Positions 24,999 to 32,125 of a stretch of DNA of 58,323 bases are shown one piece after another. This DNA is from an uncultured Sphingomonadaceae bacterium (GTDB lineage: Bacteria > Pseudomonadota > Alphaproteobacteria > Sphingomonadales > Sphingomonadaceae): contig CAMYJW010000018.1 in the NCBI GenBank assembly GCA_947258815.1, positions 1 to 58,323 on the forward strand, in the 5' to 3' direction. The notes under the pieces were generated by a model that did not search any database, was not told the DNA's origin, and saw nothing but the letters and a program-made list of their open reading frames with translations. A program made the translations under genes and the position numbers. The stretch's first letter is position 1; the number at the start of each line of letters is the position of its first letter.

Positions 24999-26060
24999 AT
25001 GGCAACGGTATATGCCGACGCGGCAGCAACGGCGAAACCGGCAGAAACGGACACCGACGCAGTGAAAACTGCGTCGGTGGAAGGCCCCGACGCAAAAACG
25101 CCAACCGAACACGGAGGCTCCGGTTCGTCAGAACCTTCAACCTCGGTTGCTCAGGCGTTTTTTGCCCGTTTCGGGCAGTCGCTGATCGCCCCGGTTCTTG
25201 GTATTCTTGCCTTTCTGGGAATGTGGGCGCTTCTTGCGCCGCAGGTTGACACCTCTCTGGGCGCGCTGCCGGGCCCGGTCGAAGTGGCTGAACAGGGTGT
25301 TGCGCTTTACGGCGAATGGCAGGCATCGAACGACGCCAAGGCCGAATTCGAGGCCGCGCAGGAAGGCCGTATCGCCGCCGGCACGCAAGCAGAGGCCTTT
25401 GAATACTCTGGCCCGCCGACATTCATCGATCAGGTTTTTACTTCGCTGAAAACCGTTGCGCTGGGCTTCCTGATGGCATCGGTTGTGGCGGTTCCGATCG
25501 GCCTGGCTGCCGGGCTTTCACCCTTGTTCAACGCGGCGATCAATCCGCTGGTGCAGATTATGAAGCCGGTCAGCCCGCTGGCCTGGTTGCCGATCGTCAC
25601 CATGGTGATTTCCGCGATGATCACCAGCGCGGATCCCTTTCTGCCCAAGGCGTTCGTGATCTCGGCGCTGGTTGTCATGCTGTGTTCATTGTGGCCCACG
25701 CTGATCAACACAGCCGTGGGTACGGCCTCAATCGACAAGGATCTGCTGAATGTCGGCCGCGTGCTGCGTCTTGGCTGGTTTGCCAAGCTTACCCGGCTCG
25801 TCCTTCCATCGTCGCTGCCATACATCTTCACCGGCATGCGTCTTTCACTGGGCGTTGGCTGGATGGTGCTGATCGCCGCGGAAATGCTGGCGCAGAATCC
25901 CGGACTTGGAAAATTCGTCTGGGATGAGTTCCAGAACGGCAGTTCGCAGTCGCTCGCACGCATCATGTTTGCAGTGATCGTGATCGGTCTGATCGGCTTC
26001 CTGCTCGACCGGATCATGATGGCGGTTGAAAAATTCGCCAGCCGCAACCGCACCGTCTGA
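24999..26060 (+). CDS. nrtB: Nitrate ABC transporter, permease
   Basis: 353 residues. The first 50 or so are an Ala/Thr/Glu/Pro-rich tail predicted to be disordered and cytoplasmic. A membrane helix follows (about 61-82), then a hydrophilic loop of some 50 residues, then the five- to six-helix BPD-permease core. The ABC-coupling EAA-like loop is seen at LLNVGRVLRLGWFAKLTRLVLPSSLP. The C-terminal core VGWMVLIAAEMLAQNPGLG is typical of NrtB/SsuC permeases. GGAG precedes the start. The long N-terminal extension is unusual compared with short NrtB proteins. Confidence 0.9.
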   Translation: MATVYADAAATAKPAETDTDAVKTASVEGPDAKTPTEHGGSGSSEPSTSVAQAFFARFGQSLIAPVLGILAFLGMWALLAPQVDTSLGALPGPVEVAEQGVALYGEWQASNDAKAEFEAAQEGRIAAGTQAEAFEYSGPPTFIDQVFTSLKTVALGFLMASVVAVPIGLAAGLSPLFNAAINPLVQIMKPVSPLAWLPIVTMVISAMITSADPFLPKAFVISALVVMLCSLWPTLINTAVGTASIDKDLLNVGRVLRLGWFAKLTRLVLPSSLPYIFTGMRLSLGVGWMVLIAAEMLAQNPGLGKFVWDEFQNGSSQSLARIMFAVIVIGLIGFLLDRIMMAVEKFASRNRTV

Positions 26061-26075
26061 TCGAGGGAAACACCA

Positions 26076-27755
26076 ATGCAACCGATCCTTTCGCTCCGCA
26101 ATGTGCGCAAAAGCTATGCCGGTCAGTCCGGTGGCAGCACCGATGTGCTTGGCGGTATCGATCTGGATGTCGAGGAAGGCGAATTTATCGCCATCCTCGG
26201 CTTCTCCGGCGCGGGCAAGACAACACTGATCTCCTCGATTGCCGGCCTTGTTGAGCCTGACGCAGGCGAAATCCTGCTCAGGGGCAAGGCGATCGACGGT
26301 CCCGACAAGGATCGCGGCCTCGTCTTCCAGTCCTATTCGCTGTTCCCCTGGCTCAGCGTCGAAAAGAATGTCGAACTTGCGGTTGATGCGGTTCACAAGG
26401 ATCGCAGCAAGGAAGACCGGTCGGCGCTGGTGAAACAGAAAGTCGAACTCGTCGGCCTTGGTCATGCGATGGATCGCAAGCCCGCGCAGCTTTCGGGTGG
26501 CATGCGTCAGCGTGTCGCGGTGGCGCGCGCGCTGGCGATGGAGCCCGAGATTCTTCTGCTTGATGAGCCGCTGTCCGCGCTTGATGCGCTGACTCGCGCG
26601 AAATTGCAGGATGAGATCGAACGTATCCGCAAGGAAGAAAAGCGCACGATCATTCTGGTGACCAACGATGTGGACGAGGCGCTGCTGCTGGCGGACCGGG
26701 TGGCCGTTTTGACACCTGCACCGGCGACACAAATCGGCCGGATATGGGACGTTGATGTGGCGCGCCCGCGCGATCGCGAAGCGGTAAACGACGATATCGG
26801 TTATCAGGCGTTGCGCAAGGAGATCGTCAGCTATCTTGGATCGCTCAACGATCAGGCCGGTGCGGTTGGCGACAGCTTCGTTGAACTGCCCAATGTGACG
26901 CCGCTTGATCTTGCTCCCCCGCCGCAGGCTTATCGCGAAGCCGGGCAAAGCGCGATCGAAAAGCGCTATCTGGAATTTTATAAGCTCGACAAGGTCTATC
27001 CCACGCCCAAAGGCCCGCTGACCGTTGTTGAAGATTTCAACATGATCATGGATCGGGGTGAGTTCTGCTCGCTGATCGGTCATTCGGGCTGCGGCAAATC
27101 GACCGTGCTGACAATGGCAGCCGGTCTGAACGAGATTTCAAGTGGCGGTATCGTTCTCGATAACCGCGAGATTGATACGGCAGGGCCTGACAAGGCCGTG
27201 GTGTTTCAGGCGCCCAGCCTGATGCCGTGGCTGACAGCGCGCCAGAATGTCGCGCTGGGTGTTGAACGGGTTTACCCGCATGCATCACGCGCGGAGCGGA
27301 CCGACATCATCGATTACTACCTTGATCGGGTCGGTCTGGCCGATTCCAAGGAAAAGCTTGCGGCCGAAATGTCCAACGGCATGCGCCAGCGTGTCGGCAT
27401 TGCCCGCGCGTTTGCGCTCAGCCCCCGGTTGCTGCTGCTCGATGAACCGTTCGGCATGCTGGACAGCCTTACACGGTGGGACTTGCAGGACGTTCTGGTC
27501 GAGGTGTGGAACCGCACCAAGGTGACCGCGATCATGGTGACGCACGATGTGGACGAGGCGATCCTGCTGGCAGACCGCGTTATCATGATGACCAATGGGC
27601 CGCGCGCCACGATCGGCAAGATCCTGAAAGTTGATCTGCCGCGCCCGCGCGATCGTAAAGCGCTGCTCGAAGATCCGAAATTCTACCAGTACCGGCAGGA
27701 GGTTCTGCACTTCCTGGCCGAGTATGACCATGGGCCGAAGGCGCAAGCTGCCTGA
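26076..27755 (+). CDS. Nitrate ABC transporter, two fused ATPase domains (NrtC/NrtD-like)
   Basis: 559 residues with two complete ABC ATPase domains. Domain 1 has Walker A GFSGAGKTT (42-50), signature LSGGMRQR and Walker B LLLDEPLSALDALT. Domain 2, from about residue 290, has Walker A GHSGCGKST, a signature-like MSNGMRQR and Walker B LLLDEPFGMLDSLT. The signature of domain 2 has SNGM instead of SGGM. Fusion lets one polypeptide supply both nucleotide-binding domains for NrtB. Cyanobacteria instead have separate NrtC (with an extra sensor domain) and NrtD. The C-terminus lacks that sensor domain. Confidence 0.9.
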   Translation: MQPILSLRNVRKSYAGQSGGSTDVLGGIDLDVEEGEFIAILGFSGAGKTTLISSIAGLVEPDAGEILLRGKAIDGPDKDRGLVFQSYSLFPWLSVEKNVELAVDAVHKDRSKEDRSALVKQKVELVGLGHAMDRKPAQLSGGMRQRVAVARALAMEPEILLLDEPLSALDALTRAKLQDEIERIRKEEKRTIILVTNDVDEALLLADRVAVLTPAPATQIGRIWDVDVARPRDREAVNDDIGYQALRKEIVSYLGSLNDQAGAVGDSFVELPNVTPLDLAPPPQAYREAGQSAIEKRYLEFYKLDKVYPTPKGPLTVVEDFNMIMDRGEFCSLIGHSGCGKSTVLTMAAGLNEISSGGIVLDNREIDTAGPDKAVVFQAPSLMPWLTARQNVALGVERVYPHASRAERTDIIDYYLDRVGLADSKEKLAAEMSNGMRQRVGIARAFALSPRLLLLDEPFGMLDSLTRWDLQDVLVEVWNRTKVTAIMVTHDVDEAILLADRVIMMTNGPRATIGKILKVDLPRPRDRKALLEDPKFYQYRQEVLHFLAEYDHGPKAQAA

Positions 27756-27806
27756 AGCAAGAGGGTGTTTGATGGCGTGTTCAGACGTCAGAGAATGAGG
27801 GAAAAA

Positions 27807-29045
27807 ATGAAAAAGTATCAATGGTTTGTGGGTGTCGCTCTTGTGGCTCCGATGATGGCTGCCCAACCCGCGTTTGCCAAACCAGGCGATCCGGTTGAGG
27901 TGAACGAAAATCTGACGATCGATCCGATCATTGCTGGCAGGCTTCGTTATGAAACCGTCGATCAGGATAATCCGGTCGCCGATGCCGACGCGTTGACACT
28001 GCGGCTGCGCGCGGGTGCCGAAGTGAAACTGCACAATCTCTCGTTTTTGGGAGAGGCTGAAGGCACGCTGGCCATCATTGACGATTACAACGATACGATT
28101 GCGAACAACGGCGGGTTCATCGGTGCTGAACCGTTTTCGGTGGTTGCCGACCCCGACAATGTTGAGATCAACAGGCTGCGCCTGAAGTATTCGGGCAAGG
28201 GTGGCAGTATTGCGATCGGGCGGCAGCGCATCGTCATCGACGATTCGCGTTTCGTGGGCAACGTCGGCTGGCGGCAGAACGAGCAGACCTTCGATGCTAT
28301 TCGCGCCCAGACCACAATCGGCCCGCTGAGCTTGGACGGCACATATGCGATCAGCCAGCGCACGATTTTCGGTGCGGATGCCGGACCACGCACAGAGTTT
28401 GAAGGCGAGTTTTTCTTTGGCGGTGCCGGGATCAAGGCTGGCCCGGTCAAGCTGAAGGCTTTCACGTATGTGCTGGATTACGACAACCTGCTGGCCAACA
28501 GCACGCAGACGTTTGGCGCACGGGCAACCGCGGCATTTCCTGTTGGCCCCAAGGCCAAGATCAGCCTTGCGGGCAGCTATGCCAGGCAGAAAGACTATGC
28601 CACCAACCCCACGGATTATTCGGCTGACTATATTGCGGCTGAAATCGGCGGGTCATATTCCGGGTTTGGTCTGAAGGCGGGCTATGAACTGCTTGGCAGT
28701 GACGGCGGCGTTGCGGCATTCCGCACCCCGATGGCCACGCTGCACAAGTTCAACGGCTGGGCCGATGTGTTCCTGGCCACGCCGGCAACCGGTCTTGAAG
28801 ACATCTATGTCGGCGCGTCATACAAATCTAAGGGTTTTGGCGGCATCAAGGGCCTGAAGGCGGCAATCGTCTATCACGAGTTCGATAGCGACGTTGGCGG
28901 CATCAGTTATGGCAGCGAAATCGATGCCAGCCTTGGATTCAAGTTTCGCAACTATGGTTTCCTTGTGAAATATGCCGATTACGACGCCGATGCTCTTGGC
29001 GTTGATACGAAGAAGCTTTGGATTCAGGTGCAGTTCGCATACTGA
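27807..29045 (+). CDS. Outer-membrane porin-like beta-barrel (alginate-export-family) in the nitrate operon
   Basis: A 412-residue protein with a signal peptide (MKKYQWFVGVALVAPM, then AQPAFA cleavage) and repeated alternating polar/aromatic beta strands. It ends in a terminal aromatic-rich strand, LWIQVQFAY, as outer-membrane proteins do. Its closest type is the alginate-export-domain porin family often seen beside nitrate transporters in alphaproteobacteria. I chose the ATG at 27807 with GAGGGA upstream over GTG/ATG options at 27765 and 27795. Being between nrtCD and nirB, it probably admits nitrate or nitrite across the outer membrane; the specificity is not shown. Confidence 0.83.
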   Translation: MKKYQWFVGVALVAPMMAAQPAFAKPGDPVEVNENLTIDPIIAGRLRYETVDQDNPVADADALTLRLRAGAEVKLHNLSFLGEAEGTLAIIDDYNDTIANNGGFIGAEPFSVVADPDNVEINRLRLKYSGKGGSIAIGRQRIVIDDSRFVGNVGWRQNEQTFDAIRAQTTIGPLSLDGTYAISQRTIFGADAGPRTEFEGEFFFGGAGIKAGPVKLKAFTYVLDYDNLLANSTQTFGARATAAFPVGPKAKISLAGSYARQKDYATNPTDYSADYIAAEIGGSYSGFGLKAGYELLGSDGGVAAFRTPMATLHKFNGWADVFLATPATGLEDIYVGASYKSKGFGGIKGLKAAIVYHEFDSDVGGISYGSEIDASLGFKFRNYGFLVKYADYDADALGVDTKKLWIQVQFAY

Positions 29046-29068
29046 ATCCCGGTCCGGCCTTTCTTTGT

Positions 29069-29080
29069 TGCACTGCAAAA
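29069..29080 (+). promoter_or_regulatory. TGCACTGCAAAA motif upstream of the nirB leader
   Basis: The third member of the shared motif set. It sits 72 bases before the first hexaloop of the leader, matching the spacing in the nrtA leader. Confidence 0.4.
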
Positions 29081-29131
29081 TATCGCTTGCAGCAATGGGC
29101 CGGAATCGAGTAAACAGGTTGTGACCAGTCG

Positions 29132-29242
29132 CGACAACCCAAGGATGGATTGTCGGCCAGAAGACTGAGAACAATCAGATACGCGTGGCAACGAAGCCGC
29201 CCGAGCGCCTTTCACCAGATCGGCGCACGTGGCGGCTTTTTT
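29132..29242 (+). promoter_or_regulatory. ANTAR-responsive leader RNA before nirB (two hexaloop hairpins plus terminator)
   Basis: Hairpin 1 spans 29132-29155 with stem CGACAA/TTGTCG, a C-A mismatch, two more pairs and loop AAGGAT (29141-29146). Hairpin 2 spans 29185-29200 with stem GTGGC/GCCGC and loop AACGAA. Both loops have A at position 1 and G at 4. Hairpin 2 shares its 3' arm with the left arm of the terminator. The hexaloop spacing is 49 bases, and the hairpin-2 stem is identical to that before nrtA. This puts nirB, nirD, nasA and the SUMT gene under NasT control separately from the transporter genes. Confidence 0.85.
29196..29242 (+). terminator. Regulated intrinsic terminator of the nirB leader
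   Basis: The stem GCCGCC (29196-29201) pairs with GGCGGC (29231-29236), with an inner GCGCC/GGCGC stem and a run of six Ts (29237-29242). The left arm is shared with hairpin 2. Confidence 0.87.
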
Positions 29243-29269
29243 GCGTTTTGCGTCAAATGGAGATGAAGG

Positions 29270-31768
29270 GTGAACGCGCCAATGTCATTTGAAGAGAGCC
29301 GCCAGGCCGGAGGCACGCGAGAAACGCTCGTGGTCATCGGCAATGGTATGGCCGGTTGTCGTGCGGTTGAGGAAATACTTGCGCGCGATCCCGATCGTTA
29401 CGCGATCACCATCTTCGGCGCGGAACCGCGCGTAAACTATAATCGCATCATGCTCTCTCCGGTTCTGGCGGGAGAAAAGGAATTCGACGACATCGTCATC
29501 AATGCCACAGAGTGGTATGAAGACAACGGCATTTCGCTTGTTTCGGGCGATCCGGTCGAGACGATTGACCGTGACGCAAAAGCTGTCGTCGCCCGTTCCG
29601 GGCTGCGTGTTCCTTATGACAAACTGGTTATCGCGACCGGTTCCGATCCATTTATCATCCCTGTCCCCGGACACGATCTGGAAGGCGTTGTCACGTTTCG
29701 CGATCTTGACGATGTCAACACGATGCTTGCCGCTGCGGCGAACGGCGGCGAGGCTGTGGTGATCGGCGGTGGCCTGTTGGGGCTTGAGGCAGCGCATGGC
29801 CTCAGCCTCAGAGGCATGAAGGTCACCGTCGTTCATCTCATGCCTACGCTGATGGAGCGCCAGCTCGATGAAGCGGCGGGCTATCTTCTGAAGGAGGAGC
29901 TTGAAAGTCGCGGGCAGACGATCCTGACCGGCGCGAACACCAAGCAGATCATAGGGGATGGTGAAGGCAAGGTTGCGGGTATCGAACTGGAAGACGGCAC
30001 CCGGATCAAGGCCAGCATCGTGGTGATGGCCGCAGGTATTCGTCCGGCTACAGGGCTTGCCAAGGCCGCCGGGCTGGAATGCGAACGCGGGATCATGGTG
30101 GATGACAACATGGTCTCTTCCGATCCCGATGTGCTGGCGGTGGGCGAATGCGTGCAGCATCGCGGTTTGTGTTACGGGCTTGTTGCGCCGCTGTGGGAAA
30201 TGTGCCGCGCGCTGGCGGATTTCGCAACGCAGGAGCCAAGCGGCTACGAAGGTTCGGTAACGTCAACCAAGCTCAAGGTTTCGGGAATCGATCTGTTCTC
30301 GGCCGGCGATTTTTCGGGCGGCGCGGAATGCGAGGACATCGTCATGCGCGATGCCGCGCGCGGGATATATAAACGCGTGGTGCTGAAGGACGATCGCATC
30401 ATCGGCGCGGTGCTGTATGGCGATACCGCCGACGGCAACTGGTATTTCGATCTGATGCGCAAGGAGGAGGATATCTCCGACATCCGGGAAGGGCTGATCT
30501 TTGGTCAGGCCTTCGCGTCCGGGGGTGCGCTTGCGGACCCTAACGCAGCCGTTGCCGCCCTTTCGGACGATGCCGAAATCTGTGGCTGCAACGGCGTTTC
30601 CAAAGGCACTGTTGTTCAGTCGATCCTCGATGGCGCGGCCTCGCTCGATGCCGTGCGGGCCACCTGCAAGGCATCGGCAAGTTGCGGATCGTGCACCGGG
30701 CTGGTTGAAAGCCTGCTTGCGGTTACGCTGGGCGAAGACGTTCAGGCCGGGCCGGAAACCTTGTGCAAGTGCACCAGCTTTACGCATGACGATGTGCGTG
30801 GCCTGATCCTCGAAAAAGAGCTGAAAGCAATCCCGCAGGTGATGCAGGAACTGCACTGGACGACGCCGGACGGCTGCTCGACCTGTCGTCCTGCGCTGAA
30901 CTATTATCTGCTTTGCGCGTGGCCGGGTGAATATGAAGACGATCAGAAGAGCCGGTTCGTTAACGAACGGCTCCACGCCAACATTCAGAAGGACGGCACC
31001 TATTCGGTCGTCCCGCGCATGTGGGGCGGGCTGACAACGCCCAATGAATTGCGTGCGATTGCCGATGCCGCGGAAAAATACAACGCGCGCACTGTGAAAG
31101 TTACGGGCGGGCAGCGGATCGACCTGTTCGGCATTCAGAAACAGGATCTGCCAGCGATCTGGGCCGATCTGAACGCGGCGGGCATGGTTTCGGGCCATGC
31201 ATATGGCAAGGCGCTGCGCACGGTGAAAACCTGTGTCGGATCGGAGTGGTGCCGCTTTGGCACGCAGGACTCAACAGGTCTGGGCGTGAAGCTGGAGCAA
31301 ATGACGTGGGGCAGCTGGATGCCGCACAAGTTCAAGATCGCGGTCAGCGGTTGTCCGCGCAATTGCGCTGAAGCGACAATCAAGGATTTCGGCGTCGTCT
31401 GTGTCGATAGCGGTTATGAACTGCATATCGGCGGCAACGGCGGCATCAAGGTTCGGGTTACCGATCTGCTCTGCAAGGTTGAAACAGAACAGGAGGCGCT
31501 CGATTATTGTGCGGCCTTTATCCAGCTTTATCGCGAGGATGCACACTATCTGGAGCGCACCGCGCCCTGGGTGGAGCGTGTCGGCCTTGAAACGGTGAAA
31601 GCCAAACTGCTGGATGATCCCGGCGCGATCGAACGGCTGGCGGCGCGGTTCCGCTATTCGCAGACGTTCATGCAGGATGATCCCTGGGCGAAGCGCGCGG
31701 GGGGCGAACGCAGCGATCTGCATGCGCATATCGCCGAAGTGCGACCGCTTGCAATGGAGGCCGTGTGA
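29270..31768 (+). CDS. nirB: Assimilatory nitrite reductase [NAD(P)H], large subunit
   Basis: 832 residues. Order: FAD domain (VVIGNGMAGCRAVEE), NAD(P) domain (VVIGGGLLGLEAAHG), a first [2Fe-2S] BFD-like domain (CGCNGVSKG and SCGSCTGL, about residues 437-482), a second Cys-bearing segment (CKCTSF and CSTCRPAL), then the sirohaem/4Fe-4S domain with CVGSEWCRFG and SGCPRNCAEA. These four Cys bind the cluster next to sirohaem. It reduces nitrite to ammonium with six electrons from NAD(P)H. The GTG at 29270 has GGAG seven bases before; ATG at 29282 is an alternative. Sirohaem supply comes from the SUMT gene at 34696. Confidence 0.94.
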   Translation: MNAPMSFEESRQAGGTRETLVVIGNGMAGCRAVEEILARDPDRYAITIFGAEPRVNYNRIMLSPVLAGEKEFDDIVINATEWYEDNGISLVSGDPVETIDRDAKAVVARSGLRVPYDKLVIATGSDPFIIPVPGHDLEGVVTFRDLDDVNTMLAAAANGGEAVVIGGGLLGLEAAHGLSLRGMKVTVVHLMPTLMERQLDEAAGYLLKEELESRGQTILTGANTKQIIGDGEGKVAGIELEDGTRIKASIVVMAAGIRPATGLAKAAGLECERGIMVDDNMVSSDPDVLAVGECVQHRGLCYGLVAPLWEMCRALADFATQEPSGYEGSVTSTKLKVSGIDLFSAGDFSGGAECEDIVMRDAARGIYKRVVLKDDRIIGAVLYGDTADGNWYFDLMRKEEDISDIREGLIFGQAFASGGALADPNAAVAALSDDAEICGCNGVSKGTVVQSILDGAASLDAVRATCKASASCGSCTGLVESLLAVTLGEDVQAGPETLCKCTSFTHDDVRGLILEKELKAIPQVMQELHWTTPDGCSTCRPALNYYLLCAWPGEYEDDQKSRFVNERLHANIQKDGTYSVVPRMWGGLTTPNELRAIADAAEKYNARTVKVTGGQRIDLFGIQKQDLPAIWADLNAAGMVSGHAYGKALRTVKTCVGSEWCRFGTQDSTGLGVKLEQMTWGSWMPHKFKIAVSGCPRNCAEATIKDFGVVCVDSGYELHIGGNGGIKVRVTDLLCKVETEQEALDYCAAFIQLYREDAHYLERTAPWVERVGLETVKAKLLDDPGAIERLAARFRYSQTFMQDDPWAKRAGGERSDLHAHIAEVRPLAMEAV

Positions 31769-32121
31769 TGATCGGTAACTGGCTGGATATCGGCCCCGTC
31801 ACGCAGATTGAACCGGGTTCGGCGCGCACGCTGCCGGTTGAAGGCAGCGACGAGATCGCCGTGTTCCACACCATGCGCGGCGAATTTTATGCGCTGGTCA
31901 ATGTTTGCCCGCACAAACAAGGCCCGCTCAGTCAGGGGATCGTTCATGGCGATGCGGTGGCCTGTCCGCTGCACAACTGGAACATCTCGCTCAAGACCGG
32001 AAACGTGCTGGGCGAGGACGACGGCTGTGTGCCCACGATACCGCTGAAAGTGGATGCGGGGCGGATTTACCTGCTGCGCGAAGCGGTTCTCGGGCAGACG
32101 TCGCCCGCCGGAGCGGACTGA
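31768..32121 (+). CDS. nirD: Assimilatory nitrite reductase, small subunit (Rieske-type)
   Basis: 117 residues with Rieske-like [2Fe-2S] ligands C47-P-H49 and C66-P-L-H69 (NVCPHKQGPL and ACPLHNWN). It is the usual partner of NirB. The ATG at 31768 overlaps the nirB stop by one base and has GGAGG seven bases upstream, so a preceding GTG at 31765 is less likely. The downstream nasA starts five bases after its stop. Confidence 0.9.
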   Translation: MIGNWLDIGPVTQIEPGSARTLPVEGSDEIAVFHTMRGEFYALVNVCPHKQGPLSQGIVHGDAVACPLHNWNISLKTGNVLGEDDGCVPTIPLKVDAGRIYLLREAVLGQTSPAGAD

Positions 32122-32125
32122 GGCG

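Noticed and set aside
23647..25422. 591-codon open frame on the minus strand
   Set aside because: It is antisense to nrtA and nrtB and has no recognisable protein features.
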